A program made the translations under genes and the position numbers. This document shows, in pieces, positions 1 through 7,416 of a stretch of DNA of 46,044 nucleotides. Within the stretch, counting starts at the first letter, position 1, and the number at the start of each line of letters is the position of its first letter. The stretch is from an uncultured Geobacteraceae bacterium (GTDB lineage Bacteria; Desulfobacterota; Desulfuromonadia; Geobacterales; Pseudopelobacteraceae), in contig CAIUSO010000120.1 of assembly GCA_903901875.1 (NCBI GenBank), forward strand, positions 1 to 46,044, written 5' to 3'. The notes beneath the pieces were generated by a model. That model made no database searches and had not been told where the DNA came from. It was given only the letters and a program-made list of their open reading frames with translations.

Positions 1-83
1 AACCCCAAAAACACGTTCGTACAGCAAACAGCAGAACATTTGCCGGGGAATGCTCGTTTAAAAACATGATTCTGCAACTTTAG

Positions 84-677
84 GTGGGTCAAGCTAAAAC
101 CCAAAAACGGGTCAACCTGTTACCGGTGATGGCAGGGCTACAAAAGAAGGATGTAACCGAACGCAGTATCACAGTGCAACGGTCAATAGTGTTGCAGCAC
201 GAAAAAGAGAGACTGAAGAATAATTTTCGATTCCGCCGTATTCCCATGACGGAGGCAATTAAAAGGGTGTTAGCACAGATCCAGAAACAATGCCCTGATT
301 CCCACTATCTCTTTCCTATGGATGATAACAGCCCGTTTGATGGGAATTCATTTCGCAAGATTGCTTGGAACAAAGCCCTGAATGATTCACAGATAGCCTA
401 TAAGACTCCCTACAGTACACGGCATACCTTCTGCGGCTGGGCACTGACTATTGGCATGAATCCAATGAAGCTGGTGAGTCTGATGGGGCATTCGAGCAAG
501 CAAATGGTGTATCAGGTTTACGGGGATTACGTGGAAGATCTGGAAGATGATGTGGATGATATTATCCGCTATTTTGGCGTGGATTTTCTGATTAAACCCG
601 AAAAAAAACTGTCCCCGTTACTGACTCATGGGGTCAGTTTCGGGGTCAGTCGGGACAACATCCAGATAACATCCTGA
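84..677 (+). pseudogene. Tyrosine recombinase (phage/island integrase), 5'-truncated remnant
   Basis: This is the C-terminal catalytic part of a tyrosine recombinase. Seen: an S-T-R-H-T-F box with Arg113 (counting from the GTG at 84), a G-H-S-S box with His136, and a V-Y-G-D-Y segment whose Tyr146 is the likely nucleophile. The DNA-arm and core-binding domains are missing. Where the first catalytic arginine is normally found (G-L-R-P), residues 12-14 read Leu-Leu-Pro, and stops lie upstream in this frame, so the gene is probably dead. The GTG has no convincing ribosome site. The last 30 or so codons include a short direct repeat (ggggtcag twice). The frame stops 16 bases from the 3' end of a tRNA-Gly gene, the usual place for an island integrase. 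Bases 1-83 contain nothing else I recognise. Confidence 0.8.
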
Positions 678-693
678 ATTTAAAGCGTAATTT

Positions 694-768
<75 letters not shown>

Positions 769-825
769 AAATGTTCAAACGATTGACGGCACCACAAACT
801 TCAGTACCAGAAACAACTGTTATCT

Positions 826-853
826 TTTATAGGAAAACTACCGGTTCTGTCAA
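826..853 (-). promoter_or_regulatory. Sigma-70-like promoter of tRNA-Gly
   Basis: On the minus strand a perfect -35 TTGACA (853-848) is followed after 16 bases by TATAAA (831-826). Transcription would start near 819, about 50 bases before the mature tRNA 5' end. The box match and placement are seen in the sequence; activity is inferred. Confidence 0.65.
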
Positions 854-1049
854 ACACTTTGTTCACTTTTGTTCAATAGAGCATCAAATATCGTGTACAG
901 GAGCTGTTAATGGTGAAAAACAGCTCTAAATTAACGATCAGCCCGTTTTTAAGGCAAAATTCCATTCACAAACAGAACGGTATGGTACATAATAAATCCC
1001 GCAAAACGCGCTGTAGTAGTTGGTGTATTTCAACGGCAAGAGAGAACTA
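854..1049 (+). other. Leader region before the histidine kinase gene
   Basis: No gene is visible here. The only structure is an 8-bp inverted repeat, GAGCTGTT (901-908) with AACAGCTC (919-926), with no T-run, so it is not a standard terminator. No clear sigma-70 boxes precede the kinase gene. Confidence 0.4.
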
Positions 1050-3326
1050 ATGAAAATACATCTGGAAGAAGCTCAAGCACAGCAGGTAATCAACGAAGTT
1101 AATGACGGAATGTTTGATATTAATCTCCGTACCGGTGAAGTTTTGTATTCAGATTCGTGTTTACAGATACTTGGCTACCGAGAAGATGAGTTACTTCCAC
1201 GTATCAGCACATTTATACAGTTGATACATATCGACGACAGGGACTCTCTGGTAAACAAGGCCAAAGAATTTATCGCTGGAATTACTGATAAATTTAAAGC
1301 GGCGTGTCGTTTACAACATAAAAGAGGTTACTATATAACGGTTGTTTCCGGTGCCTGCCTGTTCAAGGACTCTGACAATGTCCCATTTCGTATCGTGGGC
1401 ACAATTAATGATATCAGCGGTTCGAACAACATTGCCCAGCCAGAAAGCCTGCAGGAGCATTTCTATAAGGTATTGCTCAGTGACTTTCCCTTTGCTGCCT
1501 GGATGAAAGACACCCAAGGCAGGTACCTGGTTGCCAATGTCAAATTAGCTGAATATCTGGGCCTCACCTCTTCTGACCAACTTATAGGCAAAACTATCCA
1601 TGATTTTTTCCAACCTGAAGTCGCCGATGTCATTTCCACAGAAGTTCATGATGTTCTCACAAATGAAATGCCGCTTAACATTGAGAAAGAGTTCAATGTA
1701 AGCGGCGGGAAACGCTGGTTTGATATCCATCAGTCCCCCATTAGAATTAACGGTACACTTCGTGGCATCGTTGGCTGTGCATGGGATATTACTCAGCGCA
1801 AACAGATTGAAAAAGCACTGAGCGAGAGCGAAGAACGATACCGGAGAGTAGTCGAGGTATCTCCCGAGGCCATATTCGTCCATTGTGAAGGGTGCTTTGT
1901 CTTTGTTAATATGGCAGCAGCAAAACTTCTGGGCGCGAACAGACCCGAGGAACTTATTGGCCACTATGCCCTCGATTTTGTCAAACCCCAAATGAGGGAT
2001 ATGGTTGCAGGGCGCATCAAAAATGCAAGGAAACACGGGGACAATCCACTCATTGAAGAAGAGTTGGTCCGGATGGATGGAACCATCGTACGGGTGGAGA
2101 TGATTTCCGTCTATTTCAATTATATGGGAAGAGATTCAGTATTGGCTATTGCACGGGATATTACCGAGCGCATCAAGATGCAGGAAGAGTTAATAAAGGC
2201 ACAAAAAATCGAATCACTGGGGGTACTGGCGGGAGGTATTGCCCATGATTTTAATAATATACTCATGGCGATTATTGGAAATGCAGATTTGGCAATGATG
2301 CGTATCAATAAGGAATCTCCGGTGGTTGATAACCTGAAGAAGATTGAACAGGCAGCCGCAAAAGCTGCCGATCTGGCGAAACAAATGCTGGCCTATTCGG
2401 GAAAAGGGCGCTTTGTTATTGAACAGGTTGATTTGAATGCACTATTGAATGAAATGCTCTATATGCTGGAAGTGTCAGTCTCTAAAAAAGCGGTGGTGCG
2501 GCTCAGCCTTGCCAAGCATCTCCCGTTAATCGAGGTTGATTCAACCCAGTTACGACAGGTGGCCATGAATCTGGTCATTAATGCTTCGGAAGCACTTGGT
2601 GACAAGAGTGGCGTAATTGCCATCACAACCGGCTGCATCGACTGTGATCATAATTATCTCAAGGATGTGTGGCTCATTGAAAATATTACTGAGGGTACCT
2701 ACGTCTATTTAGAAGTTGCCGATTCCGGTTGTGGAATGGATAAAAACACCATCGAGAAGATTTTTGAACCGTTCTTTACCACCAAATTTACCGGCAGGGG
2801 CCTCGGCATGGCCGCTGTCATGGGAATTATCAGGGGGCATAAAGGGGCCATTAAGGTCTATAGTGAACCTGACAAGGGTTCATCCTTCAAAATATTGCTA
2901 CCCGCATCGGGCAAGCCTGCAGAACAGTTTGACAACAAGCGGTCTGAAGAGGAATGGAAAGACACCGGTGTCATTCTCTTGGTCGATGACGAAGAGTCGG
3001 TACGGGGAATCGGCACGGAAATGCTTCAGGAGTTGGGATATGAAGTAATAACCGCACATGACGGTTACGATGCCCTTGAGCAGTTCAAGCTGAATCCGGA
3101 CATCAGGTTGGTAATTCTTGATCTGACAATGCCCCGCATGGATGGCGAGCAATGTTTCAGAGAACTCAAGCAGATCAGACCAAATTTAAAGGTCATTATT
3201 TCAAGTGGTTATAATGAGCAGGAAGTAACACAGAAATTCATGGGTAAAGGTTTGGTGGGCTTTATACAAAAACCGTACAAATTGTCAGTATTGGTTGATT
3301 CGATCAAAAACGCTTTTAGGAGTTGA
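1050..3326 (+). CDS. Hybrid sensor histidine kinase with three PAS domains and a C-terminal receiver
   Basis: A predicted cytoplasmic sensor: no membrane segment or signal peptide is visible. Order: PAS (about 15-130), PAS (140-255), PAS (260-385), HisKA with the H-D-F-N-N box (His399), HATPase_c with N-A-S-E-A-L, D-S-G-C-G-M, F-E-P-F-F-T-T and G-R-G-L-G-M boxes, then a receiver domain with acidic pocket, phospho-acceptor Asp691 in L-D-L-T-M-P and Lys741 in Q-K-P-Y. I start at ATG 1050, which follows a purine-rich stretch; a TTG at 1020 would add ten residues and is less likely. Length is 758 residues. No response regulator or output gene is adjacent, so it is an orphan hybrid kinase that would need a phosphotransfer partner elsewhere. 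The ligand cannot be read from the PAS sequences. Confidence 0.9.
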   Translation: MKIHLEEAQAQQVINEVNDGMFDINLRTGEVLYSDSCLQILGYREDELLPRISTFIQLIHIDDRDSLVNKAKEFIAGITDKFKAACRLQHKRGYYITVVSGACLFKDSDNVPFRIVGTINDISGSNNIAQPESLQEHFYKVLLSDFPFAAWMKDTQGRYLVANVKLAEYLGLTSSDQLIGKTIHDFFQPEVADVISTEVHDVLTNEMPLNIEKEFNVSGGKRWFDIHQSPIRINGTLRGIVGCAWDITQRKQIEKALSESEERYRRVVEVSPEAIFVHCEGCFVFVNMAAAKLLGANRPEELIGHYALDFVKPQMRDMVAGRIKNARKHGDNPLIEEELVRMDGTIVRVEMISVYFNYMGRDSVLAIARDITERIKMQEELIKAQKIESLGVLAGGIAHDFNNILMAIIGNADLAMMRINKESPVVDNLKKIEQAAAKAADLAKQMLAYSGKGRFVIEQVDLNALLNEMLYMLEVSVSKKAVVRLSLAKHLPLIEVDSTQLRQVAMNLVINASEALGDKSGVIAITTGCIDCDHNYLKDVWLIENITEGTYVYLEVADSGCGMDKNTIEKIFEPFFTTKFTGRGLGMAAVMGIIRGHKGAIKVYSEPDKGSSFKILLPASGKPAEQFDNKRSEEEWKDTGVILLVDDEESVRGIGTEMLQELGYEVITAHDGYDALEQFKLNPDIRLVILDLTMPRMDGEQCFRELKQIRPNLKVIISSGYNEQEVTQKFMGKGLVGFIQKPYKLSVLVDSIKNAFRS

Positions 3327-3362
3327 AAAATTACGTAGTAGAAGCCGAAGAGTGGTAACTAT

Positions 3363-3402
3363 GCAAAAAGGTCACCTCTCCAGAGAAAAGTGACCTTTTT
3401 GC
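3363..3402. terminator. Bidirectional terminator between the kinase gene and the CBS gene
   Basis: A perfect 13-bp inverted repeat, GCAAAAAGGTCAC (3363-3375) and GTGACCTTTTTGC (3390-3402), with a 14-base loop. Each strand ends the stem in five T residues. It sits between convergent genes and can serve both. Confidence 0.8.
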
Positions 3403-3450
3403 AACGATTCACGCCAACAGGTGAACGCATTTCAAGCTATTTACCGCTCC

Positions 3451-4035
3451 TCAGGTCGAACGAACTACGACCGCTTCAATTTCAGCCAATACATTATCCA
3501 ATGGGCTCCCCAGTAACTTTGCAATATGTGTAAGTGAGAAGACACCGCACACCGTCTGCTTCCCATCTGTGCCATCAAAAACAACCAACCCGTGCTGTTT
3601 TCCGGTCTTTTTCAGAGTTGCAACAATTTGCCCAACGTCGGCCTTTTGGACGTCTTCAATTTTCAGTACTTCCAGGTCATGTTGCGGCGTCATGATATCG
3701 CGCACCATAATATCGGCATACGTCCCCCCCATGGTCTGAAGAAAACGCATTGGCTTCTCGCCCAGTATATCACTGGCGGTCAACAGTCCGGCAACGTGAT
3801 CGGAACTATTTAATACGATAAGCGACCTCACGCCATAGCGGATCATCTTTGAATTGGCAACTTCCAGAGACAATGTTGGGCGTGCGACAACAAGAGAAAC
3901 CTTATTAAAATCCGTAAGCACTGACAGTGCCGGATCATCCAGCTTTACGCGTTCAGGAAGCACCTGAACAGGCCGCGCAAAAGATGACTCCACTTTCAAA
4001 CTATGTGACTTCAGTACTTCAAATTCTCTACTCAT
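3451..4035 (-). CDS. CBS-domain pair protein
   Basis: A 194-residue protein with two CBS motifs. The first covers about residues 50-100 (I-R-Y-G-V-R-S-L-I-V-L, then G-L-L-T-A-S-D-I-L-G). The second covers about 110-185, with D-I-M-T-P near its start and an F-S-L-T-H-I-A-K-L-L ending. CBS pairs usually bind adenine nucleotides and act as energy or ligand sensors; no fused effector domain is present. It starts with ATG after AAAAGGAGCATACAC, a good ribosome site. It converges on the histidine kinase gene across a shared terminator and stands alone on its strand, upstream of it being only the end of the HEPN/MNT pair. Its target is unknown. Confidence 0.8.
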   Translation of the reverse strand: MSREFEVLKSHSLKVESSFARPVQVLPERVKLDDPALSVLTDFNKVSLVVARPTLSLEVANSKMIRYGVRSLIVLNSSDHVAGLLTASDILGEKPMRFLQTMGGTYADIMVRDIMTPQHDLEVLKIEDVQKADVGQIVATLKKTGKQHGLVVFDGTDGKQTVCGVFSLTHIAKLLGSPLDNVLAEIEAVVVRST

Positions 4036-4192
4036 GTGTATGCTCCTTTTACCACTTATTTTTAATTAAACACAAAACAACGGGAGAATAGGGCCGTACA
4101 GCAAAAGTTACCCGCAACTCTTCCGAATCATCAGTATCATTCAAACGCATAATCGTCAATTTATTTGAACTTTTCAATTGTTTTTTTAGATT

Positions 4193-4486
4193 TCACTGCT
4201 GCTCATAAAAGACCACCCCAACCCGCTCGATATGTTCCCGTAAATTTTCATTATCAATTTGCCTGAAAATCGAAAGATCGATCATCCATGGCAAAAGCAG
4301 ATCATCAAGTTCATTGAGTATTTTCAACAATACCGTCTGGTTGAGACCATCGCCATACATCGAAAGGTCAATATCCGAGCCGGTTTTGAAGTTTCCCTTG
4401 GCACGCGAGCCATACAATACAGCCTTTTCTACCTCTGGATGTAAGGCAAAAATAGCGAGGATCTTTTCCACAGCAGCCAAAGGCAA
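4193..4486 (-). CDS. mntA: MNT-type nucleotidyltransferase (MntA-like antitoxin)
   Basis: A minimal nucleotidyltransferase of about 97 residues. It carries the full GSX10DXD motif: Gly26-Ser27, then ten residues, then Asp38-Ile-Asp40. In studied HepT/MntA pairs this enzyme adds AMP units to a tyrosine of the HEPN toxin and so inactivates it. The frame begins with TTG at 4486, but homology-like sequence (K-N-D-L-H-I-G-L-P) continues upstream in frame to the stop of the HEPN gene. The true start may therefore be an unusual ATT (4492) or ATA (4510) codon; I see no ATG. The gene lies 20 bases or less after the HEPN gene and is surely cotranscribed. The function is inferred from the motifs and the pairing. 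Confidence 0.85.
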   Translation of the reverse strand: MPLAAVEKILAIFALHPEVEKAVLYGSRAKGNFKTGSDIDLSMYGDGLNQTVLLKILNELDDLLLPWMIDLSIFRQIDNENLREHIERVGVVFYEQQ

Positions 4487-4506
4487 TCCAATGTGAAGGT
4501 CGTTCT

Positions 4507-4914
4507 TTATGATTGTGAGCTCAGCGTCTCAAGACGTAGGCGGAGGCGGACGAATTCGGGGTAATACAGCGTCACAATTTTACGGGAGATATCTTCGGCG
4601 ACGTCTTCGTTATAGGTATGGCTGGTGAGAAACCTGCTTTTGATCATATCCATCCAGGTTTCACCGTTTTCAACCACCCCCCGCTTGAAAGCCAAACGGA
4701 AGGCATCACGGCTGCCAATAATTCCGACCTCGCCTTGTGCTTCAAAAACGTCCTTGATACTGTTCCACGCCAATTCGTATGTGTACTCAAAACATTGAAT
4801 CAAACCCTGCTGTTCAAACTCGTTGAGCTCGCCCTTTTCAATAAATTTGGTTAGCTGGCGAAGTGCCTTGGAATAGTTTTCAAGCCGTTGTTTCCAGCGA
4901 ATATCTTCAGTCAT
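4507..4914 (-). CDS. hepT: HEPN-domain toxin (HepT-like, HI0074 family)
   Basis: A 135-residue helical HEPN protein of the family once called nucleotidyltransferase substrate-binding (HI0074). The ribonuclease and AMPylation motif RX4HXY is intact: Arg94, His99, Tyr101 in S-R-F-L-T-S-H-T-Y. In characterised systems Arg/His form the RNase site and the Tyr is AMPylated by MntA. It starts with ATG after AAAGGAGGATGAGCTT, a strong ribosome site, so it is the first gene of the pair. The toxin-first order matches known HepT-MntA modules. No third gene is present. Whether it cleaves RNA here is inferred. Confidence 0.87.
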   Translation of the reverse strand: MTEDIRWKQRLENYSKALRQLTKFIEKGELNEFEQQGLIQCFEYTYELAWNSIKDVFEAQGEVGIIGSRDAFRLAFKRGVVENGETWMDMIKSRFLTSHTYNEDVAEDISRKIVTLYYPEFVRLRLRLETLSSQS

Positions 4915-5016
4915 AAGCTCATCCTCCTTTTTTCAATCAATATTCAAAACAGGTAATTCTTGAGTTTATCAGATTGAAAAGATATGTTAAAGTAACAGAG
5001 ATAAAATAAAAATGGG

Positions 5017-5022
5017 TATAAT
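5017..5022 (+). promoter_or_regulatory. Possible -10 box upstream of the glutaminase gene
   Basis: A perfect TATAAT 61 bases before the ATG of the glutamine amidotransferase gene, in an AT-rich stretch. No good -35 box sits 16-18 bases upstream, so this is only a candidate. Confidence 0.35.
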
Positions 5023-5082
5023 ACGGAAATCGTTGAACACATTCAATGGTCTACCATTATATATCGATAGGTTACAAACGTT

Positions 5083-5655
5083 ATGCTTCTGATGATCGAC
5101 AATTACGACTCTTTCACGTTCAATATTGTTCAATATTTCAGTCAGTTGGGGGAAACAGTCGAAGTACGCCGCAATGACAAAATCACCCTGGCTGAAATCG
5201 AGGCGCTGAATCCTGATCGGCTGGTCATATCTCCCGGTCCCTGTTCGCCGGAAGAGGCGGGTGTCTCGGTTGAAGCAATCAGATATTTCTCCGGGAAAAT
5301 CCCCCTGCTGGGCGTCTGCCTTGGACATCAGTCCATCGGCTATGCCTTTGGTGGCAGAGTGGTACGGAGTGTATCACTCATGCATGGCAAAACATCCCCC
5401 ATCATCCACAACGGTACCGACCTCTTCACCGGTCTCCCCTCCCCGTTCCTGGCGACCCGCTATCATTCACTGGTCGTTGAGCGTGAGACACTTCCCGATT
5501 GCCTTGAAGTTACGGCATGGGTCGAAAATGGAGAAATCATGGGGTTGCGACACGTAACTCTGCCGGTCTGGGGTGTTCAATTTCACCCGGAATCCATTCT
5601 TACTGAAGGTGGAATGGATCTGCTTCAAAACTTTCTGACCATAAGCTGCCGATGA
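5083..5655 (+). CDS. Anthranilate/aminodeoxychorismate synthase glutaminase component
   Basis: A 190-residue class I glutamine amidotransferase. Seen: N-terminal D-N-Y-D-S-F-T, oxyanion S-P-G-P, nucleophile Cys79 in G-V-C-L-G-H-Q, and the His168/Glu170 pair in F-H-P-E-S. It releases ammonia from glutamine for TrpE or PabB, so it serves tryptophan or folate synthesis, or both if amphibolic. No trpE or pabB lies beside it, so the choice between trpG and pabA cannot be made from this window. Ribosome site is weak. Length is normal for the family. It is followed after 113 bases by an unrelated PxxKW gene with its own -10 box. Confidence 0.9.
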   Translation: MLLMIDNYDSFTFNIVQYFSQLGETVEVRRNDKITLAEIEALNPDRLVISPGPCSPEEAGVSVEAIRYFSGKIPLLGVCLGHQSIGYAFGGRVVRSVSLMHGKTSPIIHNGTDLFTGLPSPFLATRYHSLVVERETLPDCLEVTAWVENGEIMGLRHVTLPVWGVQFHPESILTEGGMDLLQNFLTISCR

Positions 5656-5715
5656 ATATGATGAACTATTCCTTAAACACAGTTATTTCATATTTTTCCG
5701 TTGACTTTTGACGAC

Positions 5716-5721
5716 TATAAT
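5716..5721 (+). promoter_or_regulatory. Candidate -10 box for the PxxKW gene
   Basis: TATAAT 48 bases before the ATG, preceded by two close TTGAC-like strings (5701-5705 and 5708-5712) that are too near to act as -35 with normal spacing. The region has no other coding content, so a promoter here is likely even though the -35 is weak. Confidence 0.45.
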
Positions 5722-5768
5722 TGCTAGAGTCTTATTTCACGCGAAGAACAAATTCAGGAGGAAGAAGT

Positions 5769-6062
5769 ATGAAGTGTCAGACCGTACTTGCAGGTACCGA
5801 GTGTACTTTTTGGGGAAAACAGGGATGTGTATTTCCTGAGGGTTCCTGCCAGACTATTGCTGAAAATTGTGAAGGATGTGATCGTGTCGTGACTGGCAGC
5901 ATAGGTCAGGTGTGTGGTGCGTATCCCGCCCCGGCCAAAAAATGGATCGGTGGAATCTGTAATTTTGCTACCCACGTCAAGATTGAAATAAAAGTTGATG
6001 ATGCAAAAGTCAACCCACTGAAAGCTTCCAAAAAAGCTGCAGGTGCCAAGAAAAAGAAATAA
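5769..6062 (+). CDS. PxxKW-family cysteine-rich protein
   Basis: A 97-residue protein with nine cysteines in its first two-thirds, including C-E-G-C and lone cysteines spaced 5-12 residues apart, then the P-A-K-K-W signature (P-x-x-K-W), and a basic Ala/Lys tail. The family is known mainly from Desulfobacterota and has no firm function; cysteine spacing suggests metal binding or disulfides. There is no signal peptide. ATG 5769 follows GGAGGAAGAAGT, a very strong ribosome site, which hints at high expression. It ends just before a rho-independent terminator, so it is probably a single-gene transcript with some read-through into the Nudix gene. Confidence 0.82.
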   Translation: MKCQTVLAGTECTFWGKQGCVFPEGSCQTIAENCEGCDRVVTGSIGQVCGAYPAPAKKWIGGICNFATHVKIEIKVDDAKVNPLKASKKAAGAKKKK

Positions 6063-6086
6063 GCATCACACATTACGTGTTCAATC

Positions 6087-6114
6087 AAAGGGGAAATTTA
6101 TTTCCCCTTTTTTT
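6087..6114 (+). terminator. Rho-independent terminator after the PxxKW gene
   Basis: A 10-bp stem AAAGGGGAAA / TTTCCCCTTT with a TTTA loop, running into seven T residues. It sits only seven bases before the GGAGG of the Nudix gene. Confidence 0.88.
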
Positions 6115-6129
6115 GTGCCTGGAGGATTC

Positions 6130-6588
6130 ATGTCATTTGACACCCTCGTATGCCCCAGCTGTGCTGCACCGGTGCGGAAATACCGTAATCCCTTTCCAAC
6201 GATCGATATTATTATTGAACTGGAGGGGGGGATTGTCCTGATTGAACGGAAGAATGAACCGTTTGGATGGGCCCTGCCGGGCGGCTTTGTCGATTATGGC
6301 GAATCGCTTGAACAGGCGGCCATTCGGGAAGCACGGGAAGAAACGTCACTGGATATTGAAAATCTCCGTTTACTGGGATGTTACTCCGACCCATCCCGGG
6401 ACACGCGAATGCACACGATTTCTGCCGTCTATTACGCGACCGGCCGGGGCATCCCCTCTGCAGCTGATGATGCGGCTAACCTGAAGATATGTGCACTTGA
6501 TGCACTTCCGGAAAAGCTCTGTTTCGACCATGGCCGAATTCTGGCTGACTACACCAGAGTGGTTACCGGAAACGCCCCCTGCCCCTGA
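6130..6588 (+). CDS. Nudix hydrolase
   Basis: A 152-residue Nudix enzyme. The Nudix box is clear: G-G-F-V-D-Y-G-E, seven residues, then R-E-A-R-E-E-T-S-L, with serine in place of the usual final glycine of the box. An N-terminal C-P-S-C pair precedes the domain and may be half of a zinc ribbon. It would hydrolyse a nucleoside diphosphate linked to another group; ADP-ribose or NADH are common substrates, not provable here. I start at ATG 6130, which follows GGAGG at 6121; an upstream in-frame start at 6043 would overlap the PxxKW gene and its terminator and is rejected. Its stop lies nine bases from the convergent mqnA stop. Confidence 0.85.
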   Translation: MSFDTLVCPSCAAPVRKYRNPFPTIDIIIELEGGIVLIERKNEPFGWALPGGFVDYGESLEQAAIREAREETSLDIENLRLLGCYSDPSRDTRMHTISAVYYATGRGIPSAADDAANLKICALDALPEKLCFDHGRILADYTRVVTGNAPCP

Positions 6589-6597
6589 AAGCGGAGT

Positions 6598-7416
6598 TCA
6601 AGGGGTCACAAACTTCAACTCGGGAACGGAAGGTAGCAGACCGCACTCACAACACTTCGCATAATAAAGCCGTAACCCCGCCTCTGCCCTATCATCAAGA
6701 TCGTAGGAGATATTATCCTTCCAGTAAGAAAGTAAACGCTCCCTTCCCATCCAGGCGGCCTCTGAAGCGGTATCAACAATATCCTCCAGACGTGCGGGGA
6801 CATGTTCCTTCGCACCAACCAGCCGCCGGGCAAGTTCCTTGAGAGCCGGGCTTTCTGCAATTTCATTTCGGCAGAGCCAGAGGGCAAAAACAAAAGGAAG
6901 GGTGGTCCATTCATACCACAACGCTCCCAGATCATAGACAAAGTGTCCGGTCACTTCCCCTGACGCCCGCAGGGCTGCATCGCCGATCAGGAGCAGTGCC
7001 GACACCGTGTCATCAATCACGGCCCCTCCCGCTCTGGCCGTTTCATAGCTGCAATGGCAGTTATACCGAAGTGACAGAAGAATTTTCAGCAGGTTAACCG
7101 ACGTTGCGGATTCGGAACTGAGTCTTATATGGCAACCGCCGAGTTTTTCAATGGGTACGGTTGAAAACAGCAGCACACTGGCCACCGGACCGGCACTGGA
7201 AATGGAGAGTTCAGGTACGATGGAGTAACGTTCCGGGTGATAGGCATATTCGATGGAAGAGGAGGGACAGACATCAATCGTACCAGCCAGCAACATTCCG
7301 TTCAAGGCAGCGGGAACACCGGCAATAAACTCGTAACCGGTGCAGCAGGATTCTTCCCTGAGCAGAGTGAAAAGCGGAGTGCAATTTGCGTAATCTATCT
7401 GGCCAATCCTCAGCAT
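6598..7416 (-). CDS. mqnA: Chorismate dehydratase (menaquinone via futalosine)
   Basis: A 272-residue MqnA-family protein. It removes water from chorismate to give 3-enolpyruvylbenzoate, the first step of the futalosine route to menaquinone. Seen: N-terminal R-I-G-Q-I-D-Y-A-N, a D-V-C-P-S-S-S-I-E-Y segment, L-L-I-G-D-A-A-L, and the family-typical Y-D-L-G-A-L-W-Y-E-W with F-V-F-A-L-W. It has the periplasmic-binding-protein-like fold but no signal peptide, so it is cytosolic. The ATG overlaps the tolC stop by one base (TAATG), so the two are translationally coupled. Menaquinone is the expected respiratory quinone. The other mqn genes are outside the window. Confidence 0.88.
   Translation of the reverse strand: MLRIGQIDYANCTPLFTLLREESCCTGYEFIAGVPAALNGMLLAGTIDVCPSSSIEYAYHPERYSIVPELSISSAGPVASVLLFSTVPIEKLGGCHIRLSSESATSVNLLKILLSLRYNCHCSYETARAGGAVIDDTVSALLLIGDAALRASGEVTGHFVYDLGALWYEWTTLPFVFALWLCRNEIAESPALKELARRLVGAKEHVPARLEDIVDTASEAAWMGRERLLSYWKDNISYDLDDRAEAGLRLYYAKCCECGLLPSVPELKFVTP

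Noticed and set aside
901-926. Inverted repeat upstream of the histidine kinase as a terminator or riboswitch
   Set aside because: The stem is only 8 bp with no T-run and no known aptamer pattern.
6043-6129. Upstream in-frame start for the Nudix protein
   Set aside because: It would run through the PxxKW gene end and the terminator; ATG 6130 has GGAGG directly ahead.
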